Below are positions 16,905 through 24,558 of a stretch of 43,805 nt of DNA, piece after piece (position 1 is the stretch's first letter; every line of letters begins with the position of its first letter). Origin of the DNA: Planctomycetaceae bacterium (GTDB taxonomy: Bacteria; Planctomycetota; Planctomycetia; Planctomycetales; Planctomycetaceae); the NCBI GenBank assembly GCA_016795145.1, contig JAEUII010000424.1, positions 1-43,805 of the forward strand, read 5' to 3'. The translations under genes and the position numbers were made by a program. The notes below the pieces were generated by a model. The model was not told where the DNA came from, ran no database searches, and worked only from the letters and a program-made list of their open reading frames with translations.

Positions 16905-18223
16905 CTCCGAATCAACCAGAACCAAAGAGCAATGGCGACGCGGATCGTTCGCTTCCAGTCACATGGAAGGATGAACTGCTGGACCACGAACTTTCGCAAG
17001 CCGACCGTTCCGTCGCGGAACAGCGCCTGCTGGATGATGCGGCAGAACGGGAAGAGTTTACGCAGCTTCAGGAACTCGACGAAACTCTGCGACGAATCCT
17101 GGTCGCCGGGGAACTGGATGTCACACGTTTCCTTTCCCGCCTTGCAACTCGCACGGCAGAGCAGCCGGTTCAGTTGGTTCAAGTTTCAAGTAGCGCGGAC
17201 GATGGCCAGCTTCAAGGCCGACATCGATTGGGGCCTGGCAGATTAGCCGTCGTGTTGTCCATGCTGGCGCTGATTGTTGTGGCCGTGCTTGTCCGCTCAC
17301 CGGCGAATCAGTGGATTGATATGGTGGCCGGCACGAAGGCCGAGCGGCTTCACCCTGGAGCATTGCTGGTTCGGGCCACCGGGCCGGTGATTGTGCAGTC
17401 TCCGAATCGACTGCCCGAGACTATCTTCGTTTCCTGGCAGCCACGTCCACTTCCCGCAGGCACAACAGTCAGGACTCAGGCCGGAGTGCTCTGCGAACTG
17501 GAACTGCCCACCACCGGAAGGACTCGCCTGCGTGAAGACACGGAAGTGGTTGTCGAAGCATCCAACCAGCTTCATCTTGTGAGCGGGATGATGTGGTGTC
17601 GAGCTGACGGACCCGACGGGATCACGGTGAAAGTTCCAGCATCTCATTCCGGCGAGACCGTTCCGCCGCAGCTCGCCGCGTTCGTTTGTCCGACGGAGTC
17701 TGTGTCTTCATGGATCGCTCGTCCCGGGATCACAACCTGCCAGAGTCTGTCATCGAAGTCGGTCGACATTCAGATTCCAGGAACATTCTCCTGCACGATG
17801 GCACCGGCCGAGCGAATGACGCTGGAAAGCCCAACCATTGCGGTCAGCCTTGGAGTTGGCGATCGACTTTCCGCACTCAGCTGGCAGCTTCCGCTGCTGG
17901 TCCTCGGGACGGCCGATGATCCGGAACTGCAGGACCTTCTTCAGCAGATGCTGGCGGCAATCGGCGAGACCAAGATGTCGTCCCTGTACGTTCAGCAGAT
18001 TCGTGAACTTGGCCCGGCCGGAACCATTCCGTTGCTGGCTTACGTCCAGGGCGAACGATCCAGATCAGCCCGTCATGTGCGCCTGAGTGCGATGCAGATC
18101 ATTTCTGACCTCGCCCCTGAATCGGCTCGAAGTGATCTGATGAAACTCAGTCGTGACAATGATCCTGTCGTCAAGGCTCTTGCAAATCGAGCATTACAGC
18201 GGCTTGAGACGCCAGGAGAATAG
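16901..18223 (+). CDS. Membrane anti-sigma-like protein with FecR-like segment and HEAT-like tail
   Basis: A 440-residue single-pass membrane protein. The N-terminus (about residues 22-70, 'DELLDHELSQADRSVAEQRLLDDAAEREEF') resembles the cytoplasmic helices of anti-sigma factors; there is no HxxxCxxC zinc motif. A membrane helix spans about residues 114-131. The outer part has a FecR-like beta region (about 155-300, including 'PLPAGTTVRTQAGVLCELELP'), and the last 100 residues look like alpha-helical HEAT-type repeats. The four-base overlap with the sigma factor gene supports a sigma/anti-sigma pair that reports an envelope signal. The HEAT assignment is tentative. Confidence 0.82.
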   Translation: MTPNQPEPKSNGDADRSLPVTWKDELLDHELSQADRSVAEQRLLDDAAEREEFTQLQELDETLRRILVAGELDVTRFLSRLATRTAEQPVQLVQVSSSADDGQLQGRHRLGPGRLAVVLSMLALIVVAVLVRSPANQWIDMVAGTKAERLHPGALLVRATGPVIVQSPNRLPETIFVSWQPRPLPAGTTVRTQAGVLCELELPTTGRTRLREDTEVVVEASNQLHLVSGMMWCRADGPDGITVKVPASHSGETVPPQLAAFVCPTESVSSWIARPGITTCQSLSSKSVDIQIPGTFSCTMAPAERMTLESPTIAVSLGVGDRLSALSWQLPLLVLGTADDPELQDLLQQMLAAIGETKMSSLYVQQIRELGPAGTIPLLAYVQGERSRSARHVRLSAMQIISDLAPESARSDLMKLSRDNDPVVKALANRALQRLETPGE

Positions 18224-18234
18224 AGCCGCAACTG

Positions 18235-18300
18235 CTCCCCACCCGTGCGAAGCAACGGGAGGGGTCGAGCGAGCGTCAGCAAGCTCGGGGGCGGGCCGAG
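18235..18300. repeat. REP-like hairpin, second copy of the 14249 family
   Basis: CTCCCCACCCGT and AACGGGAGGGG form an imperfect stem, followed by GGTCGAGCGAGCGTCAGC and AAGCTCGGGG as in the copy at 14249-14307. It again lies between convergent genes (ending at 18223 and 18362), so both copies sit at shared 3' ends. Confidence 0.75.
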
Positions 18301-18361
18301 CGCGGTGCCTGCAAATGTACGGCAGGACTGCTGGAGGCCTGGATGACCTGTTTAGAGTTTC

Positions 18362-18994
18362 TCAACCTTTTTCGAGCATCGCTTTGAGTCGGTCAAACGC
18401 GGCCGACCAGGCAGATCGCAGGCCATCTGCTTCCGGACGATTTTGAATGCGCTGATGATTCAGCATCAGGCCGGTCTTGCCTTTGCCCTTGTCCTGAAAC
18501 GTCACATCGACCATCGTTGGAGCGTCCGCGTCGGAGTTGTTCCAGGTGAATCGCAGGTCTTTGTTCTCGCGAACTCGCAGGAATTCCCCCGAGTTTCCGT
18601 CGCCGTCGGACCACTGACCTTTGTCGGCCACTTTGGCTTTCACATCGGAACCAAACCACGCAGCCAGTCCTTTCGCCGAAGTCCACGCGCCGTAAACGTC
18701 GGCGACTGAAGCGGTGATGGTCTTCGTACAACAGATATTGAAGCCTTCTGCCAGACCGTCTTTCTTGTTCACGATCCCAAGGCTCTTTTCATACTCAACC
18801 CAGATCGTTGTTGGCCACCAGACATCGGAGCCTCTTCCAGTCGCGTCGTACATCCATTGAATCGCCTCACGTCGCTTGCGGTTAAACTCCGGATGAGCTT
18901 CCAGTTCCTTGAACCATTCCTTCAGCGTCTTCCCTGTCGCCTTGCGACACTCGGCATCCGTCACTTTGAAATCGGGCTTGAATTCGACTTGCAT
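18362..18994 (-). CDS. DUF4287-SRPBCC (AHSA1-like) protein
   Basis: A 210-residue cytoplasmic protein with two parts. Residues about 10-75 match the DUF4287 pattern ('ATGKTLKEWFKELE...EAIQWMYD...WWPTTIWVEYEKSLG'). Residues about 85-210 are a START-like SRPBCC fold related to AHSA1 ('TITASVADVYGAWTSAKGLAAWFG...'), a hydrophobic-ligand pocket fold. No enzymatic residues can be assigned. ATG 18994 is preceded by GGAG at good distance. It lies 170 bases downstream of the ArsR-SRPBCC pair on the same strand and may belong to the same transcription unit. Confidence 0.88.
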   Translation of the reverse strand: MQVEFKPDFKVTDAECRKATGKTLKEWFKELEAHPEFNRKRREAIQWMYDATGRGSDVWWPTTIWVEYEKSLGIVNKKDGLAEGFNICCTKTITASVADVYGAWTSAKGLAAWFGSDVKAKVADKGQWSDGDGNSGEFLRVRENKDLRFTWNNSDADAPTMVDVTFQDKGKGKTGLMLNHQRIQNRPEADGLRSAWSAAFDRLKAMLEKG

Positions 18995-19121
18995 GAACAA
19001 ACTCCGGAATCATGAGATTGAAGGAGGCAAAGAAGAATGCACAGAACGAGCGTGGTGATTGACGGACGAATCGCGACCGGACACATCAGTGCGGGATAAA
19101 GACGTGAAGTGGTCTATGATG

Positions 19122-19144
19122 ATCCCTCGCTGACGCAACGGGGT
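19122..19144. repeat. Fragment of the 7697-7849 repeat family
   Basis: ATCCCTCGCTGACGCAACGG matches one arm of the tandem repeat units at 7697-7849. It lies just downstream of the SRPBCC gene ending at 19165. Confidence 0.5.
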
Positions 19145-19164
19145 GCGATAAAGTCAGCTGGCTG

Positions 19165-19683
19165 TCAGACCTTGCGGTCCATCGGCCACAGTTCGGACTT
19201 GCAGGCCGCGGGGTTTGGGAACAGCCGGATGAGCCCCAGGAGCAGTCGGTAACCGAACGAGGGCTTTCCTGTTTCGACAACGGACTTCAGCACGTTCGTG
19301 ATAAAGCCGCCTCCCTGAGCCATCTGCTTTTCTGTCTTCGAGCCAGCAGGAATCGCATCGGAGATCAGAGTAAACTCCGTTCCGCCGTCGACCTCTTTCA
19401 GCTCATACGTGACGGTGCACGGAGGATCGTTGAGATTCGTGAAGCGAAACGTGTGACTGAAGCGATAGGGCGGATTGACTTCCAGGATCTCACCAACGAC
19501 GCCCGTGTACTTGCCATTCGGAGTTCTCATGCGAAGCTGTGAGCCTGGCTTCAGGCCCGTTGTATGCATCACGGATCCAAAGAAGTGCGGCAGTACCTGA
19601 CCTTCGGTGGTCAGAGCATCCCAGACCTGTTGAATCGATGCGCGAATGATGACCTTGTGGACCAGCTGGCGAGTCTGCGTCAT
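19165..19683 (-). CDS. SRPBCC-family protein coupled to ArsR regulator
   Basis: A 172-residue protein with a START/AHSA1-like fold: 'VIIRASIQQVWDALTTEGQVLPHFFGS' at the N-terminus, the central 'ILEVNPPYRFSHTFRF' strands and the usual C-terminal helix with 'GGGFITNVLKSVVETG'. Its ATG (19683-19681) overlaps the stop of the ArsR gene by four bases, so the two are translationally coupled. ArsR plus SRPBCC pairs are widespread in bacteria; the ligand is unknown. The C-terminus (after about residue 145) is longer than in typical members and ends in a Pro/Cys-containing segment. Confidence 0.9.
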   Translation of the reverse strand: MTQTRQLVHKVIIRASIQQVWDALTTEGQVLPHFFGSVMHTTGLKPGSQLRMRTPNGKYTGVVGEILEVNPPYRFSHTFRFTNLNDPPCTVTYELKEVDGGTEFTLISDAIPAGSKTEKQMAQGGGFITNVLKSVVETGKPSFGYRLLLGLIRLFPNPAACKSELWPMDRKV

Positions 19684-20024
19684 GGATCGGCTTTCTGAAT
19701 CTTCTGTTCAATCATGTATTTCAGATCCAGCGCGCGGGAAGCCCAGAAGCGGCTGTATTCGGTCGTCCAGCGGTCGTAGATCATCTGAACAGGAACCGCG
19801 TTGAAGAACAATTCTCTGCGGCGTCCCACCTTGCGTGAGATCAGCAGATTGGCATTTTCCAGCACATCCATATGCCGCAGCACGGCAATGCGACTGATGT
19901 CTTCAAAGTACTTGGTAACGTCGCCAACACTGCACCCGGGCATCGCCTGCACCAGGTCCAGGATCTTGCGTCTGACCTGGTGTCCCAGCGCCAGAAAAAC
20001 GGCGTCCATCGATTCCGGTTCCAT
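19680..20024 (-). CDS. ArsR-type winged helix-turn-helix regulator
   Basis: A 114-residue DNA-binding protein. The winged helix is visible as 'AVFLALGHQVRRKILDLVQAMPGCSVGDVTKYFE', the recognition helix 'SRIAVLRHMDVLENANLL', and the wing 'ISRKVGRRRELFFNAVP'. There is no metal-binding ELCVCDL motif, so a metal sensor role is unlikely. The downstream SRPBCC gene overlaps by four bases. The start at 20024 lies within a perfect inverted repeat that probably is the operator. An ATG at 20009 (MDAVFLALGH) is the alternative start and would fit many family members; a TTG at 20063 would put the operator inside the gene. Confidence 0.9.
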   Translation of the reverse strand: MEPESMDAVFLALGHQVRRKILDLVQAMPGCSVGDVTKYFEDISRIAVLRHMDVLENANLLISRKVGRRRELFFNAVPVQMIYDRWTTEYSRFWASRALDLKYMIEQKIQKADP

Positions 20025-20063
20025 ATGTAACAAGAATGTTACATATTGATCGGGCCGGGTCAA
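20023..20063 (-). promoter_or_regulatory. Probable promoter with ArsR operator dyad
   Basis: ATATGTAAC-AAGAAT-GTTACATAT (20023-20046) is a perfect dyad with 9-bp arms and a 6-bp spacer, AT-rich in a GC-rich setting, and overlaps the ArsR start codon. On the minus strand TTGACC (20063-20058), 16 bases, then TAACAT (20041-20036) form a plausible -35/-10 pair, so the dyad covers the -10 box and the presumed transcription start. This is the expected layout for autorepression by an ArsR protein. The untranslated leader would be only a few bases long. Confidence 0.65.
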
Positions 20064-20094
20064 GAGTCTGCTTGAACGTTTTTGCGGATCAACA

Positions 20095-20120
20095 GTGTAG
20101 AACGGCTGTCCTCAGCCGTT
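20095..20120. repeat. REP-like half element, family 2
   Basis: GTGTAG followed by AACGGCTGTCCTCAGCCGTT: a GTAG head and an ACGGCTG/CAGCCGT stem with loop TCCT. Identical copies at 20365-20390 and 22246-22271, a GTCG variant at 39576. Confidence 0.85.
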
Positions 20121-20220
20121 TCTGATTCTGAATATCCCAACCAAGGTGCCATGCACCTGTTGCGGAATTGCGAGTAAAAAGACTGCGATTTTGAAACGTC
20201 CTGCGCAGTGCACGACTCGG

Positions 20221-20361
20221 GTAGCACAGGCGAAGCCTGTGTCGCGCAGCGGCCGGAAGCCCAGGGGAAAGCGTGGTGGTTTCAGTGAAACAGGTCTCGG
20301 CAATACCGCGTGCACACTTCGGCTTCCGGCGCCTGCGGCACACGGACTTCGTCCGTGCTAC
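20221..20361. repeat. REP/BIME-like element, family 3
   Basis: Bounded by GTAG (20221) and CTAC (20358-20361). The left hairpin is CACAGGC-GAA-GCCTGTG, the right one CACGGAC-TTC-GTCCGTG; on their own strands both read GTAG-CAC...GTG with a GAA loop. It is flanked by two direct family-2 copies. The whole 20047-20541 space upstream of the next plus-strand gene is made mainly of such elements; I see no gene in it. Confidence 0.75.
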
Positions 20362-20364
20362 CCA

Positions 20365-20390
20365 GTGTAGAACGGCTGTCCTCAGCCGTT
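20365..20390. repeat. REP-like half element, family 2
   Basis: Same sequence and orientation as the copy at 20095-20120, 270 bases further on, starting right after the CTAC end of the family-3 element. Confidence 0.85.
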
Positions 20391-20541
20391 TCCTCCGACC
20401 ATATCGAAACAGGGAAGAGACTGCCTGTTTCCAGCACGCAGGTAGTGCTCTAATTACGACCACCCCAGAACGGCTTGCTCACCGGCCGCTTAAAGTCGTA
20501 CGTACTTGCTTCAATTGATGATCACAATTGAAAGTGCAGCG

Positions 20542-22209
20542 ATGATTCGAATACCTCCCTGGTTCCTTGTTGCTGTGGCTCTGCTCGTGAATCTGCCGTC
20601 TCTTGCAGGACACGGAACTCAGCCGTTGCTGGTAACTGTTGAGGCCGATCTCGCGTATTGGGCAGAGCAGCGTCTGACGGCGATTAGTCAGTTCGAGTGT
20701 TCGGATCAGCTTCATTCTGCTCAGCTGAATGGGCTCACGGTCAAGCCAAGTTACACGATTCGGAATAAGGAAGGCTTCGCCGGGAAGACGGGAATCATCT
20801 ACGGACTTACGGAAGCTCAGCAGTTGGCCAAATTCCGATTCTGGACGGTCTCCGGGCCAGACGTGTTTCGCGAGTTTCTGGGAACGCTGATGGAGGCTCG
20901 CGGCGAAGGAGCCTCCATGGAGGGAAGCGAGTTTCAAAAGGTCATTCGAGTTGCTCAGCAGCCTGCTGTTCCCGGGCAGCCCACATACACATGGCACGAT
21001 TTGTACGTGTCGTATTTCGATGGAATCATTTATCTGGGCGGAAGTGAAGCGACGCTCCATTTCCAGGATTCCTCTGTGCTGCAGAATGTGCTGGCACAGG
21101 CAAATGGGAATGATGAGTTTCTATGGGCTGGCCTAAAGCATGTTCCCGATGGGATTCGTCAGCAGTTTTTGACCATCCTGAGTGCGCATCTGGGCGTGCA
21201 GATGCAGCGAGCCGACTCGGAAAGCGAGACGGCATTTCAAGATCGACATGATGCGGCAGAAGCCATGCAGGAGGCTATGCGTTCCCTGTTGTTCGATATC
21301 AACGAAATCACGGCCTGGATGTCCTATCCGGCCAGCGGCAATCCGATGAAAGCAGGGTTTCGGATTCATGCGAAACCAGACTCCGCATTCAGTCGGCTCA
21401 TGCGATCCACGAGGGCGTCTTCCACCGTACCAAGACCTCATGTCGATCATGCGATTGTCCGTCTCGACATATGCTTTCTGGCAACAGGAGTCTTTGAAAC
21501 ACTGGCAAAACCGATTTTTGATCGCCTCGCGCAGTCATTGGGTGTACCAGCATTTGACCAGGACTCTGAGGATGGATCGAGGTTCGATCTATCACTGGCG
21601 TTAGGTGGTACCGAGACTCCATGTCTGAGCGCTGCGCTGCTGTGTCCTGACAGTGGTGTCGAAGCGGAAGGCGTGCGGAGCAAACTGGATACTTACCTTG
21701 CTCAGCTTTCCACAGAATACGGGTCGGTGGTTTCTGAAGTTGTCCGACAATTATCACCGGTTAAAGCTCACATCGATCGTGATTGTCTTCACCTGGAACT
21801 GGGCTCAGCCTCGGTCGCTCCAGCACAGACGGAAGTTTCTGAAGGCTCCGTGATCGACTTTATTCGACTGGAAGCAGACCTTGGCAGGCTTCGTGATCTT
21901 CCCGACCCGAAAACTCACGGCAGCCACTTCTGCCCGTTCTTTGATCTCTCCCGATTTGTGATAACCTGGGAGATGATCTCGGAAGGAATGAAGCCATTTG
22001 TTGACAGGAAAACGCTGGTCAAGCGCAGCGGAAAACCCATCATTGATCACGTCCTTGAAGGTGGAGACTGGAGTGCCAGGGCGGTTGGAACAACCGACGG
22101 TGAAATGACCGTCCTTACGGCAACCGTTGGTCGTGACTTGTACTACTTCTATCTGGCCGAGAGTCTTCTGGCCCAAGCCGCGTTCTTCAGGACCGCCGGG
22201 ATCCGGTAA
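20542..22209 (+). CDS. Secreted protein of unknown function
   Basis: A 555-residue protein that I do not recognise. From the ATG at 20542 it has a clear signal peptide (MIRIPPWFLVAVALLVNLPS, cleavage near LAGHG); earlier in-frame starts (TTG 20506, ATG 20518) would put polar residues before it. The mature part starts with 'LLVTVEADLAYWAEQRLTAI' and contains stretches such as GLTEAQQLAKFRFWTVSGPD and a repeated hydrophobic/charged pattern that reminds one of planctomycete secreted proteins of the DUF3352-like kind, but I cannot support that assignment. No heme, metal or hydrolase motif is visible. Upstream lies a cluster of palindromic elements, downstream another. Confidence 0.8.
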   Translation: MIRIPPWFLVAVALLVNLPSLAGHGTQPLLVTVEADLAYWAEQRLTAISQFECSDQLHSAQLNGLTVKPSYTIRNKEGFAGKTGIIYGLTEAQQLAKFRFWTVSGPDVFREFLGTLMEARGEGASMEGSEFQKVIRVAQQPAVPGQPTYTWHDLYVSYFDGIIYLGGSEATLHFQDSSVLQNVLAQANGNDEFLWAGLKHVPDGIRQQFLTILSAHLGVQMQRADSESETAFQDRHDAAEAMQEAMRSLLFDINEITAWMSYPASGNPMKAGFRIHAKPDSAFSRLMRSTRASSTVPRPHVDHAIVRLDICFLATGVFETLAKPIFDRLAQSLGVPAFDQDSEDGSRFDLSLALGGTETPCLSAALLCPDSGVEAEGVRSKLDTYLAQLSTEYGSVVSEVVRQLSPVKAHIDRDCLHLELGSASVAPAQTEVSEGSVIDFIRLEADLGRLRDLPDPKTHGSHFCPFFDLSRFVITWEMISEGMKPFVDRKTLVKRSGKPIIDHVLEGGDWSARAVGTTDGEMTVLTATVGRDLYYFYLAESLLAQAAFFRTAGIR

Positions 22210-22245
22210 GGGGAAAGCGGGATGGTTTCTTTGCAGCTGGTCTCA

Positions 22246-22323
22246 GTGTAGAACGGCTGTCCTCAGCCGTTTCTGGTTCGGAGATCAGCCAGCACAAAGC
22301 GATTGGGGACAATCGCTCTACAC
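22246..22323. repeat. REP/BIME-like element, family 2, complete two-hairpin form
   Basis: An outer pair GTGTAGA (22246-22252) with TCTACAC (22317-22323) encloses two hairpins: ACGGCTG-TCCT-CAGCCGT and AGCGATTG-GGGA-CAATCGCT. The loops are complementary (UCCU with GGGA, one G-U pair). The element directly abuts the TAG stop of the minus-strand gene at 22325 and lies 36 bases after the plus-strand gene ending at 22209. Confidence 0.85.
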
Positions 22324-22324
22324 T

Positions 22325-24436
22325 CTACGGCTTCACCTGCCACTGCTCATCGAAGAAATTGGCGTCGACGACTTTGCCGGGCCAGACGGCGTTGGGGGCT
22401 GTGGTCAGGTCGATGATGGCCCAGTCGGGGAGCATCGGGACCTGGCGAGCATTGTTGAGGTACGCGTAGTCTCGGAAGGTGAAGCTGCTGTTGAGCACGA
22501 CATAACGATTCGGATTCAGCGGGTTGGGGTAAATCAGGATCGGTGCGTGAGTCTTCGCGTCGTAGGTTTTGTCCTTGACGGTGATTGATTCGGCAGTCCA
22601 CTTGATCGGCAGTTTGTCGGCAATCTTTGCGAGCACGCTGTTCGACTTTGGATCGCCCCACAGCACGATATTGGAAGACTGGATCATCTCATCCGTCAGA
22701 TCGACGTCATTGACGACTCGCGCGTCGCCGCGGAAATGCCGTCGCCAGTGCTCGATGGCTCGTGCGAGTTCCGCGTCGGCCCATTTTCCGGCCGCCTCAT
22801 TTGCAGCAGTGCCGGTGGGACGAACGAAAATGAAGGAGTCCATGAAGGCATCGTCGATTGGCCCCTGGAGGTTGTGGCGCTTGCGGAGGCCAGGCTCTGG
22901 AGACGCAGAAATGCGCCACTTGCCTGAATCGTCACGAACGACACTGCAGTGAAGGGAGCCATCAGAGTGTGGACCATCAATGCTCAATACGTCCTCTGTA
23001 TCGCTGCGGCGCACAGGATTTTCCAGCGGGCGGATGTGAAGTTTGGTTTTCGGTGCCATCCTGCGGTAACCACGTCGCGAATCTGCCGAAAACGTACCTG
23101 CGGGAAACGCAAGGGTAAACGCCTTCACGTTGTCCGCCATGATCATGACGGCGTCCGCTTCGAAATCGGCCACGTCCATGATGAGCAAGGCGTTGACTCG
23201 TGCCGCTTGCCAGTGTTGTTCCAGTCCATCAACCTGAAGCCAATGCATCTTGTTGTATTTCAGTGAGTACGTTTCGAATCGCAGTCGATGGGACGACCGA
23301 GTCCTCTTCCGCGCAGCAAGCTCACCCAGTGATGTTTCGACAGCGAGTTTCGACTCCGCATCATACTTATGCCCCATACCTTTCCCGATGACGTGTCGCA
23401 GCCTGATGCCGTTCTCCGCCAGCGCCTTCTCCATCACATCCGCCGCCTGCTTCTGTGAATCGTTCTCGCCGCTGTACGCAATCGTGGGACAGTGAGTCAA
23501 ATTCAGAGCCCATTTGTCGCAGTCGTAGAGATTCCAGAGAGTCTGTTCCCACGGCATGGGCTTCAACTCTTCCTTCTGAAACACTTTCAGAAACTGAGGA
23601 GTCTCCGAGAAACCTGCTCCGGGATTCGCTGCGAACCATCGGTCGGCGTAGTGCGTCGCGAACTGCCAGCAGGCCGCACCGCCCATCGAGAAGCCTCGAA
23701 CGCTGATGCGATCTTCATCGATCCGATAACGCTTCTGAACATCTTCCAGAGCTTCCAGCACGTCGACTTCGCCGGCAAACTTGAACGCGTTGCAGTAGCG
23801 ACCATAAGGATGCAGCATGAATGTGTGATCCGGAGTAAACTCGCCAGGGTTCTTCATTCGGTCCCACAGGAAGTTCACTTCACTCAACTTTTCGCCTCGG
23901 CCGTGGAACCAGATGTCACAGCGAGTCGGCACGCTGTGATCGATGGCATATGTGGACGGAATCACCAGGCCATACGGCTGGACGGTGTTGTCGATGCGGC
24001 TGATGTAGCCTCGAACGACCAGACCTTTTTGCGTGATCCATTCGGGCTTGCCAGCCTGCAACTGATCTGCTCGCTTGATGCCTTCTGCCAGCAGAGCATC
24101 CGCCTTGTCAAATTCTTTGACGTCGAAGAACTCCCGATAGTCCAGAGCACATCGGACGGCGCGTTCGAAGATCATGACGTCGCTGAGCAACGCAATCTTG
24201 CCGGCGTCTTTCGATTCGCGGATCGAAGCGATCTTGTCCTGAAGAACTTTGAGCTGAGTTCTCATGGCGTCAGCACGTTCGGCGGGAACTTCCACGCCCA
24301 GTTCCGGAATGCGTCGGACGTTGTCCGGGATATTGTCCTGAATACCATCGAAGGCGAAGCTGCCTGGGGTCAGAACAAGCGATACAAAGATGGCAACGAA
24401 AGTCAGGCTGACATGCGTTCGTGAAAGAGTCACCAT
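22325..24436 (-). CDS. Secreted alpha/beta hydrolase (prolyl-oligopeptidase/esterase type)
   Basis: A 703-residue exported protein. A signal peptide (about residues 1-28, ending GSFAF) is followed by a helical region (50-130) and an alpha/beta hydrolase core with the nucleophile elbow GFSMGG (S250), a probable acid in YSGENDSQ (D326) and histidine in KGMGHKYD (H356). A C-terminal domain of about 330 residues follows, of beta and mixed character, with no family I can name. The closest setting is the prolyl oligopeptidase/feruloyl-esterase-like group seen in polysaccharide-degrading bacteria; the substrate is unknown. AGGA precedes the ATG at 24436. It lies 122 bases downstream of the DUF1501 gene on the same strand. 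Confidence 0.85.
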   Translation of the reverse strand: MVTLSRTHVSLTFVAIFVSLVLTPGSFAFDGIQDNIPDNVRRIPELGVEVPAERADAMRTQLKVLQDKIASIRESKDAGKIALLSDVMIFERAVRCALDYREFFDVKEFDKADALLAEGIKRADQLQAGKPEWITQKGLVVRGYISRIDNTVQPYGLVIPSTYAIDHSVPTRCDIWFHGRGEKLSEVNFLWDRMKNPGEFTPDHTFMLHPYGRYCNAFKFAGEVDVLEALEDVQKRYRIDEDRISVRGFSMGGAACWQFATHYADRWFAANPGAGFSETPQFLKVFQKEELKPMPWEQTLWNLYDCDKWALNLTHCPTIAYSGENDSQKQAADVMEKALAENGIRLRHVIGKGMGHKYDAESKLAVETSLGELAARKRTRSSHRLRFETYSLKYNKMHWLQVDGLEQHWQAARVNALLIMDVADFEADAVMIMADNVKAFTLAFPAGTFSADSRRGYRRMAPKTKLHIRPLENPVRRSDTEDVLSIDGPHSDGSLHCSVVRDDSGKWRISASPEPGLRKRHNLQGPIDDAFMDSFIFVRPTGTAANEAAGKWADAELARAIEHWRRHFRGDARVVNDVDLTDEMIQSSNIVLWGDPKSNSVLAKIADKLPIKWTAESITVKDKTYDAKTHAPILIYPNPLNPNRYVVLNSSFTFRDYAYLNNARQVPMLPDWAIIDLTTAPNAVWPGKVVDANFFDEQWQVKP

Positions 24437-24558
24437 GATGTTCCTGGCGGGAGGTTGAATAAGGCGGGAATCGGCGGCAGCAGCAAGCCGCAGCAGCTGA
24501 TCGGGGCGGGATCAATGATGTTCGAAAATTCTGGTGGGAGCTGCAAGTGCCGCAGTGA

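Noticed and set aside
23492..24424. Plus-strand open frame of 310 codons opposite the hydrolase
   Set aside because: An antisense shadow of a gene with signal peptide and catalytic triad.
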